From assembly GCA_964498095.1 (NCBI GenBank), contig CAZCFY010000014.1, positions 1-64,000 on the forward strand: a stretch of DNA of 64,000 nt, read 5' to 3'. Positions 24,126-31,739 of this stretch are shown one piece after another. The position numbers were made by a program, and so were the translations under genes. Under the pieces are notes generated by a model that was given only the letters and a program-made list of their open reading frames with translations, did not search any database and was not told the origin of the DNA. The first letter of the stretch is position 1. Each line of letters begins with the position of its first letter. Source of the DNA: SG-bin7 sp964498095. GTDB taxonomy: Bacteria; Bdellovibrionota; Bdellovibrionia; Bdellovibrionales; SG-bin7.

Positions 24126-24776
24126 ATGAAGACAAAAAAAATTTTAATATTGGCCTTATTGGTATTGGGGTTTTCGTCTAAGTCTTTCGCCGCCGTAGAC
24201 GATGACGACGATAGTGCGATGAGTTTTGATTCAATCGTCAAAGATTTATCTTCTTCACGTAGTTCTCTTGCGCCGTCGGATAGCGGGACGGACCCGTTTG
24301 ATTTAGTTCTCATTCATTTTGGAATTGGTTTCGTGAGTTCTTACATTAGTTACGAAGCCAATCAAGGTCCGGTCAGCGGGATGCAACAAGGTTTTCAAGC
24401 GGCGCTCGGCATCGATTTGTTTTCGCGCAATTGGCAGGCAGAAGGTACGGTGCGAAGTTTTAGCGAAACACAAGTCAAAGATACGCGCGCCAGCCTGCAC
24501 GAATTTGATTTAAAGATTCAATATACATTTATCTCATATTCTTCCCTCGAACCTTACCTGGGTCTTGGCGTCGCTGCCCGTTATTTGGATGTTAACGAAG
24601 CCGGAAAAATCTCCAAATACACCACTCCCGCATCGATAATGACCTTGGGTTCGTCCTTAAAAATCTCCGACAGTATTTCATTGGCGGGAGAGATGTCTTA
24701 TCGCCGACCACTCATTGATGAGACGGCCGAGCGCTCAGCGGTTGATATGGCGTTACGTCTTAATACGAATTTTTAA
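24126..24776 (+). CDS. Outer-membrane protein, small beta-barrel
   Basis: A 216-residue protein with a signal peptide (about 1-21, ending SFAA), a run of five aspartates after it, then barrel-like alternation (SYISYEANQG, NWQAEGTVRSFSE, EPYLGLGVAARY) ending in aromatic Phe. Start chosen at 24126 for the signal peptide; an upstream in-frame ATG at 23928 would lengthen it without one. No Shine-Dalgarno is present; TACAAT lies exactly six bases before the ATG, so the transcript may be leaderless. A membrane protein follows one base after the stop. Confidence 0.7.
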   Translation: MKTKKILILALLVLGFSSKSFAAVDDDDDSAMSFDSIVKDLSSSRSSLAPSDSGTDPFDLVLIHFGIGFVSSYISYEANQGPVSGMQQGFQAALGIDLFSRNWQAEGTVRSFSETQVKDTRASLHEFDLKIQYTFISYSSLEPYLGLGVAARYLDVNEAGKISKYTTPASIMTLGSSLKISDSISLAGEMSYRRPLIDETAERSAVDMALRLNTNF

Positions 24777-24777
24777 C

Positions 24778-25302
24778 ATGGAAAATCCGCGTAGCGAAAT
24801 CACCGCCCTGCTGTCCTATTACCAGTCCTTTTTAGTAAATCCCATTGGAGCATTAAAACAAATCCCCAACGCCAAATTCGCGCACCTCTTAGTCACCCAG
24901 GCCCTCGCCGCCTTCCTTATGAGTTTCATCGTCGTTGTCTTTCGGCGGGATTTTGAGGCCGTTTTTTTTCTAATCGCTTTACCCTTTATGGTCATAGTGA
25001 CCACCCTGATACTAACGGCGGTTTTATTTACTTATTTTCGCCTGTTCGCGCGCCAAGAGCTGCCTTTAGAGCGGCTTCATACCCTCACAACTTTGTCCAC
25101 GTTACCTTACGTCTTGGGTTTTCCGCTTTACCAACTCCTGCCGCCTTTAATGATTGTCACGGGAGTGAGCTGCGGTCTCGCCCTAATTACCGGCCTCGTG
25201 GAAAACTTTGGTGTTTCCAAACAACGAGCCCTGCAAATTGTCGGAATAATTGTTGGGACGTTTCTTGTTCTATGGATAATAAACCGTATTATGTTGGGCT
25301 AG
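24778..25302 (+). CDS. Yip1-like integral membrane protein
   Basis: A 174-residue protein with about five hydrophobic segments and a Yip1-like layout (cytoplasmic N-terminus with a YYQSFLVNPIGALKQIP segment). The start at 24778 lies one base after the upstream stop (TAACATG), so translation is probably coupled to the barrel gene. Its TAG stop shares the sequence CTAG with the stop of the converging PilZ gene. Function unknown; Yip1-like bacterial proteins are mostly uncharacterised. Confidence 0.7.
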   Translation: MENPRSEITALLSYYQSFLVNPIGALKQIPNAKFAHLLVTQALAAFLMSFIVVVFRRDFEAVFFLIALPFMVIVTTLILTAVLFTYFRLFARQELPLERLHTLTTLSTLPYVLGFPLYQLLPPLMIVTGVSCGLALITGLVENFGVSKQRALQIVGIIVGTFLVLWIINRIMLG

Positions 25303-26036
25303 CCAACTTGAGTACGCTTATAATTTATATAGAAATCTAAAAGCCAACGTTTAAGATGAACCGTGTCTTTGGATGGATGAATCTCTAATCGTTTTCTTTC
25401 GGCGGGGTCCTGATTTTCAACCACGGAACAGACAAATTCCAAACCCTGTTTTAGTTCGGGCCGGCGCAAGATGATAGTACAATATCCCGCCAACCAATTT
25501 GGAACAGGATCTTTTACTTGAATTCCGCCAATCGATAGATCCACGCTTTTGGTAGTAAACTTACGGCCCTGGGAGATTATTTCCACATCGATTTCGGCCG
25601 CAACTCTTTGATCCTTGCGTACCACAAAGTTTTCCGGCGCTTCATTGAGATCAACTTCGGAACTATCCACAGAGGGCACCGCCGCGGCAACCGCTACGGC
25701 TTCGTTATCTTCGTTTTCCAATTCAATCGCGGTCTCATTTTCACCAATATCATCGATAACCATTATCTCGGATTTTGACTTGGTAAATTCCGTAGGTAAG
25801 GCGGGCGGTTCCATAACTCTTAACACGGTACTAGTACTTACCAAGAGTTCGCTGGCGGCAGACATTTTCTTCCACTGCGACCAGCCTTCTTTCCACACTA
25901 TCCACTGAGCCCGCTCTTCGGGAGTCAAGATTTTTGCAATGGCGCGCGCTTCCTGAAAAGTGAGGCCATTATAAAATGCGGCTTTCGGCATATTATAAAA
26001 TACCCAAAGTGATCCGCCGGAACGAGTTACTCCCAA
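25299..26036 (-). CDS. GYF-like plus PilZ-domain protein (cyclic-di-GMP effector candidate)
   Basis: A 245-residue protein: an N-terminal GYF-2-like domain (about 8-60; FYNGLTFQEARAIAKIL and WKEGWSQWKKM), an acidic linker, then a PilZ domain with RKDQR (RxxxR, about residue 140) and DLSIGGIQV (DxSxxG). These are the cyclic-di-GMP contact motifs. It may tie c-di-GMP to motility, attachment or cell cycle, but the partner is unknown. The start is TTG with GGAG eight bases upstream. It is 12 bases after the coiled-coil/SH3 gene and converges, with shared stop bases, on the Yip1-like gene. Confidence 0.85.
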   Translation of the reverse strand: MGVTRSGGSLWVFYNMPKAAFYNGLTFQEARAIAKILTPEERAQWIVWKEGWSQWKKMSAASELLVSTSTVLRVMEPPALPTEFTKSKSEIMVIDDIGENETAIELENEDNEAVAVAAAVPSVDSSEVDLNEAPENFVVRKDQRVAAEIDVEIISQGRKFTTKSVDLSIGGIQVKDPVPNWLAGYCTIILRRPELKQGLEFVCSVVENQDPAERKRLEIHPSKDTVHLKRWLLDFYINYKRTQVG

Positions 26037-26048
26037 GGTCTTACTCCA

Positions 26049-26900
26049 CTACAAACAAGGTTTAGATAAATAGGCTTTTTCGATTTCGCGCGTACCCACG
26101 GCCCACCAGATTCCATCGAGGTTGTGCACCATAACAGGCTCACCCCTTCGTAAAATTTTATAAACTTCCGCTTTACTCGAGGGTCCAAGCCGTAAGTTAC
26201 AGTCGACTTTAAGCCGGCGCTCTTCTGGCATTTTAGAGGGCTTTCGCTCCGCCGCCTTGGTGGCGACAGGTCTTACCGCAGCAGCGGTTGGTACTTTATA
26301 CGAACCTTGAATACGCTTTTCTAAAATGTCGTTTTTCTTATTCACTTCGGCGGTTTTTATTTTTAGATTCTTCGTTGCTTCCGCCAATTTTTGGCGGTCC
26401 CTTTGCATTTTGTCGAGGTCAGCCTTTAATGTTTTATATAAGTCTATCGAAGCTTTATAAGCGGCCTTGGCATCATCGCGGGCTTTCTTAGCCTGGTCGA
26501 GTTGGACCTGCCACTTGTCACGTTCAATTTTTATTCTTTCAATCTCTCCACGTTGTTTTGCTTCAGCTTTTTCTGACACGACCCGGGCATCCTCGAACGC
26601 TTTTCGTTGCGTGCGCCATACCTTAACGTCCTTCATCAATTTATCATTTTCCTTAGTAGCTTGCTGTTGGACTTGCTTGGCGCGCTGTTTGGCTTTTTCC
26701 GCGGCGGCTTTCTCGGCCGTTGCCCGCTGTTTCTCGCTTTCGCGCAAATTTTTAAGTTCCTTTTTCTCTGCTAAGGCCGCATCGGAGTTGGCCAACGCCT
26801 CTTCGTTTTCAATTTCATCTTCAGAAAAATCGTCGACGGCATATAGCGGAACCGCCAAAATCATTCCGGCAATGATGATTAGTATTTTAATGCCTTTCAT
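26049..26900 (-). CDS. Exported coiled-coil protein with C-terminal SH3-like domain
   Basis: A 283-residue protein: signal peptide (about 1-21), acidic patch, a long charged coiled coil (about 35-195, rich in Lys, Glu, Gln, Ala), an Ala/Pro linker, then an SH3-like domain (about 225-283; VDCNLRLGPSSKAEVYKILRRGEPV). SH3-like modules of this type often bind peptidoglycan; the coil may dimerise and reach across the periplasm. Its neighbour is the PilZ gene. No family-level function is known to me. Confidence 0.75.
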   Translation of the reverse strand: MKGIKILIIIAGMILAVPLYAVDDFSEDEIENEEALANSDAALAEKKELKNLRESEKQRATAEKAAAEKAKQRAKQVQQQATKENDKLMKDVKVWRTQRKAFEDARVVSEKAEAKQRGEIERIKIERDKWQVQLDQAKKARDDAKAAYKASIDLYKTLKADLDKMQRDRQKLAEATKNLKIKTAEVNKKNDILEKRIQGSYKVPTAAAVRPVATKAAERKPSKMPEERRLKVDCNLRLGPSSKAEVYKILRRGEPVMVHNLDGIWWAVGTREIEKAYLSKPCL

Positions 26901-26985
26901 AGACTACCTCTTCCCCTACAGTACTTTTCGGCAAGGCTGTGAATTCACTTAATTATTGCGGAATTTCTAGACCTTTGACTGAGGC

Positions 26986-26995
26986 CCAAATTTGG
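26986..26995. repeat. CCAAATTTGG palindrome in the large intergenic region
   Basis: A perfect ten-base palindrome within the 403-bp region 26901-27303. On either side the bases CCC and GGCCCC add partial symmetry. It lies about 90 bases upstream of the divergent coiled-coil gene start and may be an operator, but no regulator is known. Confidence 0.25.
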
Positions 26996-27059
26996 CCCCA
27001 AGGAGCGATTTTGGTGCACTGCAATAGTTTAATTATATCAGCAAGTTAAGTGCGATACT

Positions 27060-27250
27060 TCGAAAGGAGAGAAAAATACCTAGACAGTTCGGTCAGCGGA
27101 GAACATCAGTACCGGTTAAATTTAATCTAATATTCAATTTAAGCGAGCCCGGGTGGTGCTGTGCGGCATAGCCCTTGCTCTAGTCTAAGGTATCCCCCTT
27201 TTCTTAGGCGGCCTGGTCTCCCTCCCCCCCCTCCAGGTCGCTTTTTTTTT
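27060..27250 (+). ncRNA. Candidate small RNA or 5' leader upstream of amiC, ending in a strong terminator
   Basis: The 403-bp gap between 26901 and 27303 has no open gene. Its right half ends in a rho-independent terminator (27208-27250) on the plus strand, though no plus-strand gene lies between it and the divergent gene. A second hairpin, GAGC(27145-27148) to GCTC(27177-27180) with GCTGTG and CATAGC inside, lies before it. This suggests a short RNA or an attenuator leader. The 5' end is a guess; no promoter was found. No known RNA family was recognised (6S, SRP, RNase P and GEMM were considered). Confidence 0.35.
27208..27250 (+). terminator. Rho-independent terminator 54 bp before amiC
   Basis: A nine-base stem, GCGGCCTGG (27208-27216) with CCAGGTCGC (27233-27241), joined with one G-U pair and a loop rich in C, runs straight into nine T residues (27242-27250). 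This is a textbook intrinsic terminator. Because no gene precedes it on this strand it either ends a small RNA or forms an attenuator for the amiC operon. Confidence 0.75.
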
Positions 27251-27267
27251 GCCTTTAACTCCTGGCC

Positions 27268-27297
27268 TTGGCCGCTAATTTGATCGCCCGTTAAAAT
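27268..27297 (+). promoter_or_regulatory. Sigma-70-like promoter directly before amiC
   Basis: TTGGCC (27268-27273) and TAAAAT (27292-27297) are separated by 18 bases. TAAAAT ends six bases before the ATG at 27304, and no Shine-Dalgarno is present, so transcription would start at or next to the ATG. This suits a leaderless messenger for the amiC-ychF operon. Confidence 0.4.
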
Positions 27298-27303
27298 AAA
27301 ATA

Positions 27304-28086
27304 ATGGTTCTTATATTCTTAAAAATTTTGAGTTCGGTGGTTATGGCGGCGCCCTTTAAAGTTGTTCTCGACCCCGGCCATGGCGGCCGCGATAGTGGCG
27401 CGGTTTACGGTCACGTCAAGGAATCTGATATTGCATTAGCCGTCTGCCGAGAACTCGAAAAAATTCTGCGCGAGCATAGCGAGGCCTTTCAGGTTTTGCA
27501 AACCCGGCAGAGTGACGTTTACAAAGCCCTGCCCTCCCGCGCGATCGAAGCCAATCGCTTTCGCGGGGACTTGTTCATAAGTATTCATGTCAATGCTTCG
27601 CGCGATCAGCGGGCCCGTGGCGCCGAATTTTATTTTCAAAATCAACTGCCAGCCGAGGAAGAAGCATTATTTTTGGCGGCTAAGGAAAACGAAAAAGACC
27701 ACCACGAAAATTTAAGTGATCTAAAACTTTTTGATTTTAGCGGTTACGACTACCGCCTTCCCAACAGCGACACGGTTAACATTGTCGAAGATTTAGCGCG
27801 GCAAACCCGATTCCGCCTAAGCCGTCAACTTGCCGAAAATCTTCTGCTAACCTGGGATCATAAAGGTAAAGCGTTTCACAAATCTTTGCGTCAAGCGCCT
27901 TTTTATTTGTTATCAAACTTGAAAATGCCAGCGGCATTGGCTGAAATTGGGTTTTTGACAAATCAAAAAGATGCCAAGGAACTCTCCAACTCTGAGTATC
28001 ATAAACAGATCGCCCAAAATCTATTCAAGGGAATTGTTTCTTATAAAGAATATATGGACAAATACCGCGCCAAGGGCCTAGATTAA
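27304..28086 (+). CDS. amiC: N-acetylmuramoyl-L-alanine amidase (Amidase_3)
   Basis: A 260-residue zinc amidase: short signal peptide (about 1-15), then the Amidase_3 pattern DPGHGGRDSGA with His26, acidic Glu40 (KESDIAL), FISIHVNAS with a second His, and AEIGFLTN with the C-terminal Glu. It cleaves the bond between MurNAc and L-Ala, splitting peptide stems from glycan in the periplasm. There is no helical regulatory insert of the AmiC type. It heads the operon amiC-rph-rdgB-prs-rplY-pth-ychF. The start has no Shine-Dalgarno. Confidence 0.93.
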   Translation: MVLIFLKILSSVVMAAPFKVVLDPGHGGRDSGAVYGHVKESDIALAVCRELEKILREHSEAFQVLQTRQSDVYKALPSRAIEANRFRGDLFISIHVNASRDQRARGAEFYFQNQLPAEEEALFLAAKENEKDHHENLSDLKLFDFSGYDYRLPNSDTVNIVEDLARQTRFRLSRQLAENLLLTWDHKGKAFHKSLRQAPFYLLSNLKMPAALAEIGFLTNQKDAKELSNSEYHKQIAQNLFKGIVSYKEYMDKYRAKGLD

Positions 28087-28093
28087 GCGCTCT

Positions 28094-28816
28094 ATGCGCA
28101 AAGATGGCCGATCTAATTCCCAACTCAGAAAAGTGAGTATGACCCCCAACTTCAACGCCTGGGCCGAAGGCAGCGTTTTAGTTGAGTACGGAAATACCAA
28201 AGTTATTTGCACGGCTACGATCGAAGAAGGCGTGCCGAAATGGATGCAGACGGGAGGACAAGGTTGGGTGACTGCCGAATACAGCATGTTGCCTAGAGCG
28301 ACCCATACCCGCAGTCAACGCGACAAAATTGCTAAAGGAGGCCGTACGCTCGAAATTTCGCGCTTAATTGGGCGAAGTCTCCGCGCCGCCGTTGATTTAA
28401 AAGCTCTTGGTGACCGCCAAATTATTGTTGATTGTGATGTTATCCAAGCGGACGGTGGCACCCGCACGGCTTCGATTTCGGGTGGCTTTGTCGCCTTAGG
28501 ATTAGCCGTACAGAAACTGCAGAAGGCCGTGGGCCTTTCCCGTAATCCCATGAAAAATTATATCGCCGCCGTGAGCGTTGGCTTGTTGGACGGCCAACCG
28601 TTACTGGATTTAAATTACGAGGAAGATTCGTCGATTCACATCGACATGAATTTTGTCTGCAATAACCACAATGAATTCGTCGAAGTTCAAGGAACTGCCG
28701 AAGCCGGCGCCTTTAACCAAAATCAGCTCAATGAAATGATGACCATGGCGCAAGCCGGTTGCAGCGAAATCTTTCGTGTTCAATCCGGTTACTTAAAAGA
28801 TATATTATCCCTATGA
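28094..28816 (+). CDS. rph: Ribonuclease PH
   Basis: A 240-residue RNase PH with RKDGRSNSQLR, ATIEEGVP and SRLIGRSLRAAVD, and the GGTRTASISGGFVAL and NFVCNNHNEFVEVQGTAE segments. It is a phosphate-dependent 3'-5' exoribonuclease that trims tRNA precursors. It begins eight bases after amiC and overlaps rdgB by four bases, as is common for rph-rdgB pairs. Confidence 0.97.
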   Translation: MRKDGRSNSQLRKVSMTPNFNAWAEGSVLVEYGNTKVICTATIEEGVPKWMQTGGQGWVTAEYSMLPRATHTRSQRDKIAKGGRTLEISRLIGRSLRAAVDLKALGDRQIIVDCDVIQADGGTRTASISGGFVALGLAVQKLQKAVGLSRNPMKNYIAAVSVGLLDGQPLLDLNYEEDSSIHIDMNFVCNNHNEFVEVQGTAEAGAFNQNQLNEMMTMAQAGCSEIFRVQSGYLKDILSL

Positions 28817-29418
28817 AACTTTGGCTCGCCACTACCAATTCCGGAAAAATTCGCGAAATTTCGCAGCTCTTAGAAAATTCTGGTTTAGAAATTCACACCC
28901 CAAACGAATTAAGTTTTTTCGCCGCGCCACCAGAAAATGGCAAAACCTTCGAAGAAAATGCGCGGATTAAAGCCAAAGCTTTGCACGCCGTCGTTCCTAA
29001 CGATTGGGTTTTAGCCGACGACTCGGGTCTTGAAGTGGAGGGCTTAAACAATCTTCCCGGCATTCATTCGGCCCGCTACGCCGGCGACAAAGCCCGCGAC
29101 TCCGAAAACACCGCCAAACTTTTAAAAATGATGTCGTTAAAAAGCCCCACTCACCGAAAAGCCAAATTTCGCTGTGTCGTGGTACTACGTGGTCCCGGCG
29201 GTAAGGAATCGGTATTTGACGGCGAATTAACTGGAGAAATTACAAAAAGTCTGCGCGGCACCGGAGGTTTTGGCTATGACTCTGCCTTTCAACCCACCGG
29301 GGAGCAAAGAACTTTAGCAGAAATGACGGCGGCAGATAAAAACCGCCTTTCACACCGGGCTATCGCCATAAAAAAGGTGCGGGAATTCTTCAAAAATTCC
29401 ATTGAACTTGCTCCCTAA
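28813..29418 (+). CDS. rdgB: XTP/dITP diphosphatase (RdgB/HAM1)
   Basis: A 201-residue protein starting MKLWLATTNSGKIREI; the ATG at 28813 overlaps the rph stop and is chosen over an upstream in-frame codon at 28759. Family signals are TTNSGK, FEENARIKA, DDSGLEVEGL and the FGYDSAFQP motif. It removes non-canonical purine triphosphates (XTP, ITP, dITP) from the pool to protect DNA. Confidence 0.96.
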   Translation: MKLWLATTNSGKIREISQLLENSGLEIHTPNELSFFAAPPENGKTFEENARIKAKALHAVVPNDWVLADDSGLEVEGLNNLPGIHSARYAGDKARDSENTAKLLKMMSLKSPTHRKAKFRCVVVLRGPGGKESVFDGELTGEITKSLRGTGGFGYDSAFQPTGEQRTLAEMTAADKNRLSHRAIAIKKVREFFKNSIELAP

Positions 29419-29439
29419 AATGAGTAAACCATCCTGATC

Positions 29440-30387
29440 ATGCTAAAGGACTTCAAAATATTTACTGGCAATTCTAACCCTGAGTTTGCGCGTCGCGTTG
29501 CGGCTGATGCTGGGGTGTCCATTGGTCACAGTCAAGTGGGCCGGTTTGCTGATGGCGAAGTCCAAGTTGAAATTCACGAAAGTGTGCGCGGCTCTCACGT
29601 CTTCGTAATTCAAAGCACGTGTCCTCCCGTGGATTCCAGTTACATGGAACTTTTCATCATGCTCGATGCGCTAAAGCGTGCTTCGGCAAGACATATCACA
29701 GCCGTCATTCCTTATTTCGGTTACGCCCGTCAAGACCGAAAAGTGGCTCCCCGTGCCCCCATTTCAGCAAAGTGCGTAGCTGATTTGATCACGACGGCCG
29801 GTGCTGACCGCATTGTCGCCGTGGATTTACATGCCGCTCAAATTCAAGGTTTTTTTAACGTACCTGTTGATCACTTGTTTGCAATTCCTACTGTAGCCCG
29901 CACATGGCGCGAAGAAATGGGATTTGGCGATCAATTCGTGGTTGTCAGCCCCGACGCCGGTGGCGTTGAAAGAGCGCGCGCTTTTGCCAAACGTATTGAA
30001 TGTACAATCGCAATTATCGACAAGCGCCGCACGGGTCCGAACGAAGCTAAGGCAATTAACCTCATCGGTGATGTTAAAGGCAAAACCGCGATCATCGTGG
30101 ACGACATGATTGATACCGCTGGCACACTCACACAGGGTGTGGAAAGTATTTTAAAACATGGCGCCAAGGCCGTGCACGCCGTAACATCGCATCCTTTACT
30201 TTCGGGACCTGCGGTTTCGCGCATTCAAGAAAGTGGTTTGCAAAAGGTTTGGGTCACTGACACGATTCCATTGAGCGCCCAAGCCAAAGCCTGCGAAAAA
30301 TTAAAAGTAATTTCTATGTCCGCGGTCGTTGCCGAGGCCATTAAACGTATTTACGGAAATGATTCAGTAAGTTCATTATTTAGTTAA
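29440..30387 (+). CDS. prs: Ribose-phosphate pyrophosphokinase
   Basis: A 315-residue PRPP synthetase: RFADGEVQVEI, IPYFGYARQDRK, VDLHAAQIQGFF, PDAGGVERARAF and the PRPP loop IIVDDMIDTAGTL. It converts ribose-5-phosphate and ATP to PRPP for nucleotide and amino-acid synthesis. The gene sits after rdgB and before rplY; prs-rplY-pth-ychF is a conserved order in many bacteria. Confidence 0.97.
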   Translation: MLKDFKIFTGNSNPEFARRVAADAGVSIGHSQVGRFADGEVQVEIHESVRGSHVFVIQSTCPPVDSSYMELFIMLDALKRASARHITAVIPYFGYARQDRKVAPRAPISAKCVADLITTAGADRIVAVDLHAAQIQGFFNVPVDHLFAIPTVARTWREEMGFGDQFVVVSPDAGGVERARAFAKRIECTIAIIDKRRTGPNEAKAINLIGDVKGKTAIIVDDMIDTAGTLTQGVESILKHGAKAVHAVTSHPLLSGPAVSRIQESGLQKVWVTDTIPLSAQAKACEKLKVISMSAVVAEAIKRIYGNDSVSSLFS

Positions 30388-30399
30388 AAGGGGTATTTC

Positions 30400-31137
30400 A
30401 TGAAGCACATCGAAATTAAAGTTGATAAGAGAGATACGGGTAAACACTACTCGCGCTCACTTCGCCGCGAGAAAAAAGTTCCAGCCATTGTCTACGGACA
30501 AAAAGTAAAAAACTTTCCAATGTTCACCGACGAAATCACGGTGGTTCGTTACAAAAGCGCATTGAAAGATAACTCCCTCTTTAAGTTCGTCTCTGAGGAT
30601 TCTAACTTAAATGGCTTAATGGCTTTGATGAAAGATTACGAACGTGATCCCGTAAGCCTACGCCCCATTCACGTTGATTTTTACGCTGTTGAAATGTCAC
30701 AAACTGTCCGCGTAAAAGTAGAAATTAAATTTGAAGGTAGAGCGCTTGGCTTTGCTGAAGGCGGTATCTTAACTATCGTAAACCGCGCCATCGAAGTGGA
30801 ATGTAAAGTTTCTGACATTCCCGAAAACATTGTGGCCGATATTTCAAACTTAAACGTTAACGAATCACTACACTTGTCGGATTTAAAATTTCCTGCGGGC
30901 GTAAAGCCAGTTTCAAGCCCAGACCTTACTTTGGCGACGATCACAATCATCACCGAAGAAGAGTTGGCAGCAGCGACAACGGTTTCTACGGCTACAGGTC
31001 CTGTGGTTGAAGGCGCAGCTCCAGCAGAAGGTGCGGCAGCAGCTCCAGGTGCAGCGGCTCCGGGCGCAGCTCCGGCAGCGGGTGCAGCTCCAGCGGCAGC
31101 AGCGGCTCCAGCGAAAGACGATAAAGCTAAAAAGTAA
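30400..31137 (+). CDS. rplY: Ribosomal protein bL25 (CTC form) with Ala/Pro/Gly tail
   Basis: A 245-residue long-form bL25: the 5S rRNA-binding L25 domain at the N-terminus (YSRSLRREKKVPAIVYG, DPVSLRPIHVDFYAV), the TL5/CTC domain (about 90-180), then a low-complexity tail (about 195-245) rich in Ala, Pro and Gly with a basic KDDKAKK end. The tail is unusually long and repetitive at base level too (GCTCCAG/GCAGC units). It stabilises 5S rRNA in the large subunit. The AAGGGG site lies eight bases upstream of the ATG. Confidence 0.94.
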   Translation: MKHIEIKVDKRDTGKHYSRSLRREKKVPAIVYGQKVKNFPMFTDEITVVRYKSALKDNSLFKFVSEDSNLNGLMALMKDYERDPVSLRPIHVDFYAVEMSQTVRVKVEIKFEGRALGFAEGGILTIVNRAIEVECKVSDIPENIVADISNLNVNESLHLSDLKFPAGVKPVSSPDLTLATITIITEEELAAATTVSTATGPVVEGAAPAEGAAAAPGAAAPGAAPAAGAAPAAAAAPAKDDKAKK

Positions 31138-31148
31138 TATCGTTTTAA

Positions 31149-31730
31149 ATGTGGCTTGTTGTTGGCCTGGGTAACCCAGGTGCAAAATATATTTTAACCC
31201 GTCATAACATCGGCTTTATGGTATTGGATGTGCTTTGCCAGCAAGCCGGTGGGTCGTGGAGAAATGAACACCAGGCCGACGTTTTAAAAACGAGTATCGA
31301 AGGTCACCCTGTTTTATTGGCGAAACCCCAGACATTTATGAATCGTTCTGGGGAGTCCGTTCAGGCTCTGGCGCATTTTTATAAGATTCCCATCGAAAAA
31401 ATAGTGGTAGCGCAAGACGAAGTTGATCTGCCTTTTGGCGGCATTAAGTTTCAGCATGGCCGAAGCCCCGGCGGGCACAACGGCATTAAGAGCGTAAATG
31501 AAAAGCTCGGTACAGAGAAATATTTTCGGATAAGGATCGGCGTGGGCCGGCCGGTAATCCCGCAAATGGAAGTTGCCGATTTTGTTTTACAAAATTTCTC
31601 GCCAGAAGAACAAAAACAGGTGCCGAAGATTTTAGAACATTGCTATAAGGGTATTTTGAGTCTTTTTGAATTCGGGTACGAAAAGACGGCAAGCTTATAT
31701 AATAAAAATATTTTCCCCGCGCAGATTTAG
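31149..31730 (+). CDS. pth: Peptidyl-tRNA hydrolase
   Basis: A 193-residue Pth starting MWLVVGLGNPGAKY, with RHNIGFMVLD (catalytic His), KPQTFMNRSGESV, AQDEVDLPFG and GHNGIKSV. It releases peptides from tRNA that drop off during translation. It lies 11 bases after rplY and nine before ychF. Confidence 0.97.
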   Translation: MWLVVGLGNPGAKYILTRHNIGFMVLDVLCQQAGGSWRNEHQADVLKTSIEGHPVLLAKPQTFMNRSGESVQALAHFYKIPIEKIVVAQDEVDLPFGGIKFQHGRSPGGHNGIKSVNEKLGTEKYFRIRIGVGRPVIPQMEVADFVLQNFSPEEQKQVPKILEHCYKGILSLFEFGYEKTASLYNKNIFPAQI

Positions 31731-31739
31731 GAATTTTTT

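Noticed and set aside
27145..27180. tRNA-like or SRP-like hairpin before the amiC terminator
   Set aside because: No T-loop (GTTCGA-type) sequence, no anticodon arm and no SRP or 6S consensus were found. Kept only as a structured RNA candidate.
27054..27250. Cyclic-di-GMP (GEMM) riboswitch upstream of amiC
   Set aside because: The conserved GEMM motifs (GCAAACC, GACGCAAAGCC) are absent.
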